Shown here in pieces: positions 1-11,052 of a DNA stretch of 64,000 nt (within the stretch, counting starts at the first letter, position 1; each line of letters begins with the position of its first letter). Where the stretch lies: contig OX621170.1 in NCBI GenBank assembly GCA_951640195.1, forward strand, positions 1,674,001-1,738,000, written 5' to 3'. A program made the translations under genes and the position numbers. The notes beneath the pieces are model-generated. The model had not been told where the DNA came from. It saw only the letters and a list, made by a program, of their open reading frames with translations, and did not search any database. The stretch comes from Porpolomopsis calyptriformis. Lineage: Eukaryota > Basidiomycota > Agaricomycetes > Agaricales > Hygrophoraceae.

Positions 1-719
1 GGGATCCCTACACCCACTCAGAGCCGCAAGCAACTTAGCAAGAGCGACGAGTATGGTCATCACCACGGGCATGGTCATCACCACAAGCATGGTCATCACC
101 ACCACGAGCATCATCATGACCACAACCACTGTGATCGCCACCACAAGCACCACCACAAGCACCACAAGCACCACGAGCATGACTGTGATCACCACCACAA
201 GCATCATCATGACCATCACCACTGTGATCGCCACCACAAGCACCACCACAAGCACCACCACAAGCATGACTGTGATCGCCACCACAAGCACCACCACAAG
301 CACCACCACAAGCATGACTGTGATCGCCACCACGGGCACGGTCATTACCACCACGGGCACGATCATCACAACCGCAAGAACTGTGGTCACCACCGCAAGC
401 ATCGTCATCATCACTACCACGGCAAGGGTGGCCGCAAGCCCCTCCGACCCGTCCAACCCCCTGTGCTTGCAGCGACTCCCTCGACACTTTCTCTTGGTGC
501 CACGAATCAACAGCAGTACCAGTCTGTTCCCATCTCGCTGTCCAACCCTAGTGTCTACGGTCCTCAACAGGCAGTCCCTGCTGCTCCCCCGTACCCTTAC
601 CAACCTGTGTATGCGAGAGAACTCGACGCTCGCGATGTCTGGTAAGGAATATAGAATCCCAATGATGGAAAGCTATACTTATTCTTTTTTTTAGGGAATC
701 GTTGGAAGAGCTTGATTAA
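1..719 (+). CDS. 3' end of a histidine-rich protein gene (5' end outside the window)
   Basis: Reading frame 1 is open from the first base of the window. It encodes about 110 residues made mostly of His, Lys and Asp/Cys blocks (HHKHHHK, HDCDR), then a Pro/Gln/Ser-rich tail with YPYQPVY. An in-frame TAA follows at 643-645. However, positions 642-694 form a good short intron (GTAAGG donor, T-rich tract, TTAG acceptor); splicing it keeps the Trp codon and adds ESLEELD before TAA at 717-719. I prefer the spliced end, exons 1-641 and 695-719. His/Cys-rich tracts often bind zinc, copper or nickel, but I recognise no family and infer no specific role. The Thr-rich (VITT) reading of the same DNA in another frame is a shadow. 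Start codon and upstream exons lie outside the window. Confidence 0.7.
57..430 (+). repeat. Coding minisatellite of His/Lys codons
   Basis: Tandem cac/cat/aag codons form irregular units. The clearest is a 48-bp unit (HDCDR followed by HHKHHHKHHHK) that is nearly perfect around 219-360. The bias toward CAC and AAG with few changes suggests recent expansion by slippage or unequal exchange. Confidence 0.75.
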
Positions 720-907
720 CTGTCACGATAGCCGTTTTTTGTTGAAGTAAATTAGTTCTGAGGTCTCGCACTCTGCGTGAAATGAAATGGAGCCATTCTC
801 AATAAATTCGGGGATCTGGTATTTCTGAGCTCTTGGTGTCTATAAGCAGTCCTGGTTAACGAGGAAAATGGCTTGTGGTCGTTCAACCGACCCCATCGTT
901 CACGTCC

Positions 908-3578
908 ATGGTCACTACGCTTCACAGGATCGGCCCAAGGACAATCCTGGGCAGATCATTGAACCTTCGGACGACGGCACAATACTCAACCTGCCGTCTG
1001 CACCCACTCTCTCAAATCCGCTTGCGCACACACCCGTGTCTCCCATTCACCCCTCTCTCATCTCGAGCCTACCGGGACTCTGCACCGAGAAATGCTGAAC
1101 ATTCAGAGATCCCCCCGAACGTTCCGCGACCACCACCCGATCTATCCAAGGAGGACTCTGGAGTGGTCACACAGGCTGAGCAACGGCGGAGCGATTGGAA
1201 TATCATAAGAAAGCTCATCACCCACGTTTGGCCACGGAATGATTGGCACACGCGAGGTCGTGTTCTCCTCGGGTTTGGGCTGTTGGTTTCTGGAAAGGTT
1301 TGTCGTAGTCGTTTTTTTTTTTCGTCTCTGTGGTCGATCCAATGTTCTTTTTTTGGTCCCCTTGAAAGGTGTTGAACGTGCAGGTACCACTCATATTCAA
1401 GAATGTTATCGATTCCTTGAATCTAGACATCACTTCCGGTTCAACCGTGTTCACGGTCGTAGGTTCCTTGGTCTTGGGATGTGAGTCGCTAGGCATTTCC
1501 CGCACAAAAGTCTGAATTCACTTTTACCTCCCAATAGATGGTGCCGCTCGGATTGGTGCAACCCTGTTCGGAGAGCTCTTGAACGCTGTCTTTGCCAACA
1601 TCGGACAGCGCGTGATCCGAAAGGTTGCGCGAGAAACATTCGAGCATCTGCTTAATTTGGACCTCAAGTTTCACCTTTCCCGTCAGACTGGAGGGTTGAC
1701 CCGAGCTATTGACCGAGGAACCAAGTGTGTTGTAGATGGCCCTATCTCTCCTTCCCCAGTGATTAACTAATGATACTCGAGAATTCAGAGGGATAACTTT
1801 CCTGTTACAAGCCATCCTCTTCCGAATCGCTCCTACAGCTTTGGAAATTTCAATGGTTTGCGGCATCTTGGTATGAGTTTCTCATACAAAAATGATGTTA
1901 TCTTAAAGTATGATTTCAAGACATATAAATTCGGGTGGGATTTTGCAGCTATCACTGTCACAACTCTAGCGGCATACACCTGGTTCACTGTTCGTACCAC
2001 TTCGTGGCGGTGAGCGTCACTTATTTTATAAATACGATGTCGTTCATATTGGTCCTCTACTCAGCACCCAGTTCCGACGAGATGCTAACCAGGCCGATAA
2101 CAAAGCTGCAACGGTTGCTGTAGATTCACTTATAAACTATGAGGCCGTAAAGGTACTGTATCAAAAGATGTTGTCTCCTGCCAAATTTGACACTAAGCAT
2201 TTCAGTAGCATTTCAACAATGAGAAACACGAAATCGCGCAGTACGACCGTCATCTTGCGTCATATGAGAAGTCGTCGGTCAAAATCACCACCTCTTTAGC
2301 ATTTCTCAACTCGGGGCAGAACATAATTTTCTCGAGCGCCTTAACAGGAGCCATGTTTTTAGCGGCCCAGGGTGTTTTCAACGGTTCGGTCCTTTTTTTT
2401 TTTTGAGAATGCTAACATATCAACGCAATGATCAAAAGGAACAATGACCATTGGAGATCTCGTCATGGTCAATCAATTAATTTTCCAATTATCACTTCCC
2501 CTCAACTTTCTCGGGACGATCTACCGCGAAATCCGTCAAAACTTGCTAGACATGGAAATTCTGTTAAAATTGCAAGAACAGAACCAGCCGCCCAAGGTGA
2601 CGATAGCTTCCTTTTTTCATTTCGTTGTATGAACATAGTCCCCTAGGATAAGCCAAACGCGCAACCTTTCCACTTCCGCGGTGGCTCCATCCGATTCGAG
2701 GATGTCCACTTTGGGTATCATCCTAACCGCCCCATCTTTCGTAATCTCTCCTTCTCCGTTCCTGCGGGCAAAAAGGTGGCCATCGTTGGACCGTCAGGCT
2801 GCGGCAAATCAACCGTCTTCCGACTTCTTTATCGTTTCTATGATCCGAGCGGTGGTCGAATATTGATTGATGATCAGGACATCCACGAACTTCAGATGGA
2901 AAGTCTCCGGAAAAGCATCGGTGTGGTACCGCAGGATACACCCCTCTTCCATGCGGATATCATGCATAATATACGATATGGCCGGCTTGATGCATCGGAT
3001 GATGAAGTGAAGGAGGCAGCGAAACGAGCGAACGTTCATGAAACTGTTGTGAAATTGCCTGATGGGTATGCTACCATTGTCGGCGAACGCGGATTGATGA
3101 TTTCGGGAGGAGAGAAGCAGAGATTAGCTGTGGCACGCGTGTTGCTGAAAGATCCGCCAATATTATTTTTTGATGAAGCGGTATGGTATTTCTTTTTCGT
3201 TCGGGCGCTTCACAAAATTTTCTTTTCTCTATCTTCCTTTCGGTCCCGCTTGAATATTGATCCGCCTCTTAGACTTCAGCGCTAGACGCGCACACTGAAT
3301 CGGAATTGATGCGGAATATTAATTCCACTCTGCTGGACAAAGCTCGAACAAGTATATTTATCGCTCATCGTCTGCGGATGGTCGTGGAAGCCGGTTGGTC
3401 GCACAGCTTCTTCCATCAGGCTGATTGAAATCTTTTTTTTTTTTTTTTTTTTTTTTCAGATTTGATTATAGTACTGAAGGACGGTGAGGTCGCGGAACAA
3501 GGCACTCATGAGGAATTGCTGAGCCAGGGAGGGCTGTATTATAGTTTGTGGATGAAGCAGGCGATGGCGGAAGACTGA
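908..3578 (+). CDS. ATM1: Mitochondrial ABC transporter, Atm1/ABCB7 type
   Basis: Half-size ABC exporter of the mitochondrial inner membrane. In yeast, Atm1 exports a glutathione-linked sulfur compound needed for cytosolic and nuclear Fe-S protein assembly. Eleven exons: 908-1297, 1369-1480, 1538-1724, 1789-1870, 1921-2009, 2065-2152, 2209-2383, 2439-2596, 2647-3180, 3273-3393 and 3460-3578. All phases agree and give 684 residues, normal for the family. The ATG at 908 is the first in-frame ATG and opens an Arg-rich, acid-poor presequence ([16 protein letters not shown]) typical of mitochondrial import. Membrane-domain landmarks include [17 protein letters not shown] and INYEAVK. The nucleotide-binding domain has Walker [10 protein letters not shown] (2788-2814), signature ISGGEKQR, Walker B ILFFDEA followed by TSALD across intron 9, and the IAHR switch. 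No defect is visible. The intron at 3394-3459 contains a long T run. Confidence 0.96.
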
Positions 3579-4059
3579 CTGGCAGATGCATTTCACCCGG
3601 CATCAACGACATGTTCCTGTAACGTCTTTTGATGCCTTTGCTGAACGCGGCAGATCCGAGACAAGTTTGGGATCCATGGAGCTGGGCGGCTTGGGGATTT
3701 TGTTGATGGTATTGACTAGAGAATGCATCAGCGCAGACATCACTGCACTTGCTCTGTGGCATGGTAATCTTATCCCAAGTGGGCATGTTGGCAAACACTT
3801 CGATATTGATGACTTGCATGCCTTCACTCTGCGAACCTGTAGCTCAACTGTGGCATCAGAAATGATGCTGAGAACGTACCGGCGAATAGTCTGGAGCGTC
3901 AAGAAGCATATCTTATTGCATTTTTGTTTAAGGGTATTTGAAGGATTGTGTTTCTGCTCCTTGTGCGCTTCATTATGAGGTGCCAGATCCCTAAACAGAT
4001 GCCTGATGTATTAACTATGGATGCGTAGTGGTACATACCCATTGGTAATTCTGTCCAAT
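3579..4059. other. Convergent intergenic region
   Basis: Spacer between the converging ATM1 and LRR genes; it should hold both 3' UTRs. Short open frames exist on both strands (for example minus 3603-3902), but they lack convincing ATG starts, introns or recognisable motifs. I see no gene here. Confidence 0.5.
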
Positions 4060-6833
4060 TCACTCTATCCTACCTCTCAACCAGCTCAGTAAACCCTTCG
4101 TTCCCTCTCGTTCCCAGACTCGTCTCTGTGGTACCCTGAAACTGTGCGGAATGTGAACTCCTTCCGCGTGTCCAGATGGTAATGAAAATAAACACTTACA
4201 GATTGCCATCCACCAAAAACACGTCCAAGGGCATCAGCCCCAGTTCTGGTGGCAGCTTACCGATCTCGTTGTCCCGTAAATCCAGCTCTTCAAGTTTCCA
4301 ATCGGGCACGTCCCTGTTTCCTTTGAAGAGCTGCGAAATCCCTTGCAGACCTTCCAGTTCCGTAATTTTGTTTCCGCGTAGTCGAAGGTGCCTGAGACCC
4401 TTCCGTGAAATGCCACTGGGGTCGTCTGAAGATAAAATAAGTGATGACAATATGGCCGTCTTGATCGATGCATTTGTAAGGGTATTGTAAGAAAGATCAA
4501 GCGTTCTTATGCTGGGGAATAGACTCGTCAGGAGGGGCAGGAGGAACTCATTTGAACGCGAAGGTGTAATAGCGCCTGAACTTGAACTTTCCTGTCGCGT
4601 CACGGGCACCATGTCCCCGAGTCCGCAACCCTCGAGACTGAGCTCTTCTAAATTCGGTAGCCAAGGTCCATCAACGGTAACTCCATCCGCGAGGGGGGGT
4701 AAGTCGAAAGAACGGTCCATCCGTCGATTCGCAAGGATTAATATCTTGAGTTTTTCCGCGAACGGTTGGGTTGCGATTAGAGCGAGCGGGAGAGAAGAAG
4801 TGGGGAGGGTGATGTCACCAACTGGGGCAGAAGCTGAAGACCAAAACGACTTCGGTGTCGCAATGGAGATGGCACGAGAATGTGCCTTAGAAGGTGTAGA
4901 AGAAGGAAGCGTGAGCGTCTGGGTGGCTGGCGTATAATACTGCGGGTTTGATAATGTTAAAGTCGGTGTACCAGAGTTATCCTTTTCTGGTGAGCTCGGC
5001 GGCTTCTTGTCTTCAACGGTAGATTTCGCCGCCGCCGCCATCCTTGCCTTCCGTCGGCCTCCTTCCGTCAACAACCCTTGTTCGGCTTCAATTTCCCAGG
5101 GTTCTTTCACTATAACACGCTCCTTAGGGACAGGTTGATTTCCTGTGTCCTGGTATTTGGGGGTATACGCAGCAGCAGCAGCCCTTGCTCTTCTTCGACC
5201 ACCCTCTGTCAAGAGTCCTTGCTCAGCCTCAATCTCCCAAGGTTCTTTAATCACTTCCTTGACACACTCTTTGGCACTCTGTCTCGTTGATCCTGACTCC
5301 AGATCTTGAGATTTGGGTTGACGAGCTTTTACCCTTCGTTCCGCTTCGAGCTCCCACGTCTCCTTGATGACCTTTTCGCCCACAATGATTCTGACCGTGC
5401 CTTCCGGTGGGTTTTCTGTTGTGACATAGAAGCTAAACGATCGCTTCATGTGCCTGAGAGCGGCTTCAGCAGCGTCGCGTGTTATTTTGGTCTTCCCGAG
5501 ATCGAGGAGTGTTAACGCTGGGAAAGGATCCGGCGTTGACGAAGAAGAAAACAGATCTGGGGTAAACTCGACATCCCCAATTTCGGCCCCTTCCAGTAAC
5601 AGTTCTTTCAATTTTGCCAATCTGCTTAGTGCCTGAATAAATGATCGACATTTTGGATCTCCGGTGCCAAGAGGGTTAAACGATAGATCGAACTTTGATA
5701 GTGAGAATGGCAAACCGCTCCTGTTATGATCAATCGCGCTTGCGAGGATCTTGTTATGTGAGACGTCGAGAGTTACAAGACAAGGAAGGGGCATGGAAGA
5801 GCGTACGATAACAGGCGCAAAGAAACTTCCCGAATCCTTTGATCGCGACTTTGAGTTCGGGTTTGAGAAGGGTGCATCAAACGGAAGGGAAGAAAGCTCG
5901 TTGTGCGAAAGGTTTAGAATTGTTAGACTTGGAAGGGCGAAAAGGTTTGAAGGGATTACTTTCAAACGATTGTGGGATAAGTCCAACGAGGTGAGCTGTG
6001 TCAGATCGGCAAACGTTTCTGGAAGCGATTCTATCTTATTTTGGTGGAGCTGCGAGGAGTCAAAAATGACAAGGCGTTCCTGGTGGGAGCATTTGAGACT
6101 TACATCTACAATTTTAAGGGAACCAAAAAGTGAGATTTCATGTTGGATCTCAACAATATCATTGCTCCACGCTTTAAGGACGTGGAGGTCTTGAGTTTCA
6201 AACCACGATGGCCGATCTCGCTGTGGCACACGTCGCGACGAACCAGTAGGATTTACAGATGCCGGATAAGTTGGCTCGTTAGGGACCGATTTGAGAGGGT
6301 CAGGTGTGATATCGAGATGGATCTCAAACAAGGCAGAGGGAAGACAGGGCAATGTCCGAGTAGAGATATTAAGAGAGCCTTTCGGACGTCGTAAGCAATA
6401 AGGAAACTGATATACACTGTGATCAGCAGTTACCTGTGGTTCTGGCACGTTCGATAGTTTCCCTCAACGACCATCTACCCAATTCAACAAGGTCGTCGTC
6501 CGCTTTTTTATTCGTGAAAACGGGTAAGGCATCGTCTAAACTTTCCAAGTTATCCAGTCCACTTCCCGCGCCTTTGGATGCCGTTTTCTTGGCCTCTGCT
6601 CGCCTAAGTGCAATAGCTTCTCGAATGCTGAGAGCTGCCTTGGGGACAGGTTCGTCCTCGTGCGATGCTTTGGAAGTGGAAGGACGAGAAGCGGAATTTG
6701 GCACGGATTTGGTTCGAGTACGAGGGGTATTGGGACAAGGCGTGCCCGTTCGCGACCGTGAGGTTGGAGTGGTCGGAGTGCGCAAGGGTTGTTTCAGTGG
6801 TGATCTTGTTGGCGTTTGAGGGACACGAGACAT
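4060..6833 (-). CDS. Leucine-rich-repeat protein (LRRC40-like)
   Basis: Three exons on the minus strand: 6378 to 4200 is exon 2, flanked by exon 1 (6833-6434) and exon 3 (4141-4060). Introns are 6379-6433 and 4142-4199, with canonical ends and consistent phase; the product is 886 residues. ATG 6833 (MSRVPQTPTRSP) is the only in-frame ATG of exon 1. The N-terminus is Ser/Thr/Pro-rich and probably disordered. A first LRR block has motifs such as LTSLDLSHNRLKVIP and LTILNLSHNELSSLP. A linker has three W-E-x-EAE modules, two reading EPWEIEAEQGLLTEGGRR. A second LRR block ends in LEELDLRDNEIGKLPPELG, and the last exon gives the capping FRVPQRRVW motif. LRR proteins act as binding scaffolds; no catalytic domain is visible, so the partner is unknown. 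The exon-3 ending is inferred from splice signals and the LRR-cap pattern. Confidence 0.88.
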
Positions 6834-8719
6834 GTTAATGGCCACGAAAAAGGATCTTTGTGTGGCAGGCCTGTTTGTGAACGAACGAAACCAATTTGAA
6901 CGAACGAAATTCGAAAGCCACCCGGTGATGGTCTTACTAAACACTCAATCAACTGAAACGAGATGGTCCTTACGGAATCCCTCTGCTCCGCTGGACACTG
7001 AGGGAAGTCGACACATTGAAAAATCATGTGAAAAATACCTTATTCCCGCTACCGTAGGTAGGGGGTTTTATGGTGCGACTTCTGCGAACACCGGTGACTT
7101 TTTTTTGCCAAAAATCACGTTTTTTGAATCACAGCTTTGATTCCGTAAGACAACGGCCTTATGCATGTAACCTTGTTGCAAACAAGGTCACTGGATAATG
7201 ACAATTATGCTGGACCACCCAATTTTTTGTGGGAGTCTTGGTCTCTTCACTTGCATTTCTTCTTTCATCAATCTCTCATTTCCATTTTGGTTCAGTCTAT
7301 TGTTATGCTCATGCTTGTCCTTATCAATTGTTCATCTTCAAGATGGAGAAACTCACTTGGATGCTGTGTGAACATACAATTATTGAATTATTGTAATAAA
7401 TGAACATTGGCTCTTGTAGATCAATCTCATTCTCTCATTTATATATACAATCAACATTTGTTTATGATTCCTTTTTTTCAACAACTTACACCAAGAAATT
7501 GTATTTAATGCAAGCAATAAAATATCAAACTCTTTCTTATATCACATTCACATTCATGGCAACAAGGTTGACTGCCATCAAAGAGCAGTGCTAGAGCTAG
7601 TAATGCATGTCTGATGAAAATTCAGGCTGCACAGTTTGTGAAACAGGCATGGATACATCCACTGTGGGAATGGAAAAATAGCTTGATCCAGAGATAGTCA
7701 GAGTAGTAAACATACCTGGATATAGTATGATTCTTAATATTACTATAATCAGAGTCAGGAAAGATAATGGAGTGATAAGCTACCCTGATAAAATCCTGAC
7801 CAAGCCAGAGCATATAGTCATAGTCCTGCTATAGCTTTAGTTATGTATCAGGCCTCTGGCTTGTTACACATTAGTATATCATGACTTCGAATATATTACA
7901 AATTCTTTTTATTTAGATCAGGATACTGCTATTACCTAGTTAGGATACACTATGAACCCATTAGTTAGTAATAATCACCTTATGATAGAGTGATATATAC
8001 AAATCACCTAACAACTGGGTGGTGACCAGGTGATCTGAAATCACCCCCAAAACTGAGTGATATTCAACAGGGTGAGGTCATGCCCAACATCTGGATGAAA
8101 ATACCCAGGATAGTAGTGTTTTGCTTCAAGATTTGAGTCAAGTTTCATAGAATTTAAAACAATGAAAAATACAATGCGACATGAAATGCATGAAATCACT
8201 AGGATTTTGCAGAATTGAAACTACACAGCTGGTTGACCTTTCTCTGGTCAACCAGCTCACTCCTCAGCTGAATCAGGAGGACAAGTGGATAAGCGCTAAA
8301 GAATAATTAGTCTAAATTGAGTAAAAAGAAAGAGAAATAAAAGCTTACCATGATAGATATCAACACCTCAGGTTGATTGTCACAGGGGGGAGGGCTGTTC
8401 TAAGAGTGGTTTAAGAAAAAGAATTTTTGAGAAAAGAATAAGATTGACATACCTTTGAGATATGGAATAGGGTGGGTGATGTCCTTCCATAAGGATGGAA
8501 GTGGAGTAGGTAAGATGAACAGTATAGGGGGAGATGGAGTGAGTAGTGAAAATGGGGGGTGTAAGGGGGGGGCAGAGGCATTTGTGTGTTCTTGTTCATG
8601 GAGAAAGGAGACAAGGTGTGAAAAAATTCCTGCCACCTCAGAGTTGGCCTGAGTGAGGGGGGTGTTACCGCCACATCACAGCCTTTAATGGCTGCATACA
8701 CGGGTGATGGGAAACCACC
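6834..8719. other. AT-rich region without recognisable genes
   Basis: Base composition drops sharply at about 7.1 kb, where the host island ends. Short open frames here carry no recognisable motif. Around 7960-8060 there are several ATCACC/GGTGAT motifs facing each other (one hairpin at 8029-8045). A G-rich stretch lies at 8380-8670. Probably relict transposon DNA beyond recognition. Confidence 0.5.
8227..8257. repeat. Perfect 12-bp inverted repeat with 7-nt loop
   Basis: agctggttgacc (8227-8238), loop tttctct, then ggtcaaccagct (8246-8257). No T run follows, so it is not a simple terminator. It may be the tip or an internal hairpin of an unrecognised transposon. Confidence 0.8.
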
Positions 8720-9350
8720 CAAGCCCTTCAAGTCCACTTGAATGTCATCTCAAGCTAGCAGCAGCTCTACAACGACATTGTGCCAATTCCCAGCTGCGTA
8801 TGAACAGGGCATCTGACCATCTGAGTCCTTCAAGTCTGCTTGAATGTCATCCCAAGCTAACAGCAGCTTTGGGATGGCATCATGCCCATTCCCAGCTGCG
8901 TATGAATGGGGCATCTGACCATCCAAGTCCTTCAAGTCTGCTTGAACATCATCCCAAGCTAGCGGCAGCTTTGGGATGGCATCATGCCCATTCCCAGCTG
9001 CATATGAATGGGGTGTCTGACCTTCAAGTCTACTTGAATGTCATCCTGAGCTAGCAGCAGCTTTGGGATGGCACCACACCCATTCCCAGCTGCATATGAA
9101 TAGGGTATCTGACCATCTGAGTCCTTCAAGTCTGCTTGAACATTATCCTGAGCCAGTAGCAGCTTTACAATAACATCATGCCCATTCCCAGCTGCATATG
9201 AAAGGGGCATTCGACCATCTGAGTCCTTCAAGTCTGCTTGAATGTCATCCCAAGCTAGCAGCAGCTTTGGATTGGCATTATGCCCATTCCCAGCTGCATA
9301 CAAATAGGTGTTTGACTATACGAGTCCTTCAAGTCTGCTTCAACATGATC
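8720..9350 (-). pseudogene. Tandem ankyrin-repeat remnant
   Basis: About seven degenerate units of roughly 96-102 bp read on the minus strand as ankyrin repeats (GQMPxSYAAGNGHDAIPKLLLA, then DDIQADLKDSD). Unit anchors recur near 8733, 8826, 8928, 9026, 9121, 9222 and 9322. The unit near 9026 is shortened, and the frame is lost between blocks 8750-8935 and 8959-9303. Repeats of this kind form the C-terminal arrays of fungal NACHT/NLR-like and other ankyrin proteins. No N-terminal effector or NTPase domain is present, so this is a 3' fragment. Units are much more alike than random ankyrin repeats, implying recent amplification before decay. Confidence 0.8.
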
Positions 9351-9399
9351 CCAGGCAAGTGATATTATACCCACTCTGAGCCCCCCACCAAACTAGCGT

Positions 9400-10724
9400 T
9401 TGACTGTACCAATCCTTCATTGGTTGGAGAAACATGAGTACTTCTATCAATGATAGCCTACAACTGACCAGCCCATAATCTTCCAACCACATATTGTATG
9501 CAAGATACATCTACAACTGTGGATGGTTCAAGGATCAAAAAATATTGCATGCTAAGTGAGTCAAAAGCCACAATGTTATAGGTGTCAATAGTGGCTAGGA
9601 AAATGGTCTGGGGTTCAAAGACTTTGAGTGGGATGATGACTGGTAATTGAATGATAAATATATGTTTCAGTTGTCCAAAATATACCTTTCTCTCATATTC
9701 AGGCTCCTATCACTGGTGAGCATATTTGTTAACAAAAGCTTCATACTTTGGGAAGTAATAAGCAAGTGGATGAGTAAGCGAAATAACATTAAAGACCTAC
9801 ACAAACAAATGTTGTATCACACTTGTCATTCTGTGGTCAGACAAGTCCCAACACCTCCATGGTATCGCCTCCAAGACGCCACAGCTTGCCAAATTGATCC
9901 ACTGAAACATGTTGTTAAATGATGGACACTATAGTGTTGAAACGAGTTGCTAAAGCTGCTAGAATCTTGTTAACTAATGATGTTCCAACAAGGTCTTTGC
10001 AACAGGGCAGCAGGAGTATACAGTGCTCATCTGAAGGGAAGTGATCAGCTGCAATAATTGCCAATAAAAAGAGACTGACAAGACTTGTGTTTGAACTGTC
10101 CTGCGACATCTGCATTAGAAGGATTGTGCAGTAAAAGTTCCTCTGCCATGTTATGCAAGAGTTGGACTTGGTTCAGGCATGTATCGTCAACCACATAGTG
10201 AGCAATGGAAGCATAGGGGAATTGTCAGCTCTTGATGGCTAGTTGTAACTGCCTACAAAAATGCTCCATAGGGAATGTCCAAGATGTCCAAACTAGCCCC
10301 ATAACCTCTATTGAGTTGGCAATATAGAGTAGAGCATGAATAGTAATAACACATGTACTCAAATGATTGGGGTTGTACTGATAATAATACCTATTGCAAG
10401 AAACAGTGAGCATCAACATCTTAGTATGAAGTAGATTATATATACTTTTCGAACTTCTCAACCCATACCTTGAACCCCACTCTGAGTGTGGTGATATCGT
10501 CCTTGGAGAGTTCAAACTGGAGACAAATGTGAAGAAGTTTCACTAGCTGAATAAAGTGGTTGTAGTATTTTCGCTTCGCAAATTTCTGGTGAAGCAGAAT
10601 GGGGGCAAGGTAGAGGGTCCAGAATGACCATGAATTGGCAGTGCAACTAGAATAATCACCTGTGATATTAGGTGGATGTGTGCCAAAGGCGGAAGGTACA
10701 GTTGCATCTGATACAGTACCTGCT
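9400..10724 (-). pseudogene. CACTA (Plavaka-like, Tnp2 type) transposase, C-terminal part
   Basis: Continues the transposase whose N-terminal part is at 27406-29580; a gypsy element separates the two. Minus-strand reading from 10724 gives SAFGTHPPNI, then SWSFWTLYLAPILLHQKFAK, YYNHFIQLVKL, LSTCVITIHALLYIA, VWTSWTFPMEHFC and QFPYASIAHYV. A C-terminal segment (VVDVSCIQYVVGRLWAG...AIIDRS) ends near 9420. This is the usual motif order in basidiomycete CACTA transposases. It contains several stops (for example IKS*QFPYAS, where the family usually has Arg) and frame changes, so it is inactive. Terminal inverted repeats were not found. Confidence 0.85.
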
Positions 10725-10919
10725 TGTAACAGATATGTTACATACAGCCACCGTGCTGTGTTTGTATGTATTTGTACCAGATACCTTAAGTACCAGTTAT
10801 GCTTAGGTAAACAATAAGTTTATATCCCACTCCTGCTTATACCAGATTGCCCCAATACATTGGTTCTGTGCATATCCTGGTATTGAGCAAAGTGTGATAA
10901 CTTATCCCCAACCCTTACA
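10725..10919 (+). repeat. 5' LTR of Gy-1
   Basis: 195 bp, begins TGTAAC and ends TTACA. The first 18 bases contain an inverted repeat (TGTAAC..GTTACA). Nearly identical to 27211-27405. Confidence 0.95.
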
Positions 10920-11052
10920 CTTTTTTGCACATCCACAAGAAATTGTGGAATATCTGTGTAAATCAAATTTGATTGAAAAAGCTTCCCTGTCGACGACACA
11001 GCCTCCATCAATGACGAAGACCCACATGAAGACTTGAATCACGTGGGCCTCA

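Noticed and set aside
53..694. Thr/Val-rich open frame (VITT repeats) and a Gly/Ala/Asp-rich minus-strand frame
   Set aside because: Both are other-frame readings of the His/Lys codon repeat. The His-rich frame is open from the window edge and ends with a natural-looking tail and intron.
868..1098. ATG at 868 as the transporter start
   Set aside because: It is in a different frame and ends at 1096-1098. The in-frame ATG at 908 gives a convincing mitochondrial presequence.
3586..3978. Overlapping open frames on both strands between ATM1 and the LRR gene
   Set aside because: No recognisable motif, weak or non-ATG starts, and location in convergent 3' flanks.
10920..10948. Primer binding site of Gy-1
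   Set aside because: No TGG start and no complement in the LTR. The ccacaa/ttgtgg hairpin here is not enough to call a site.
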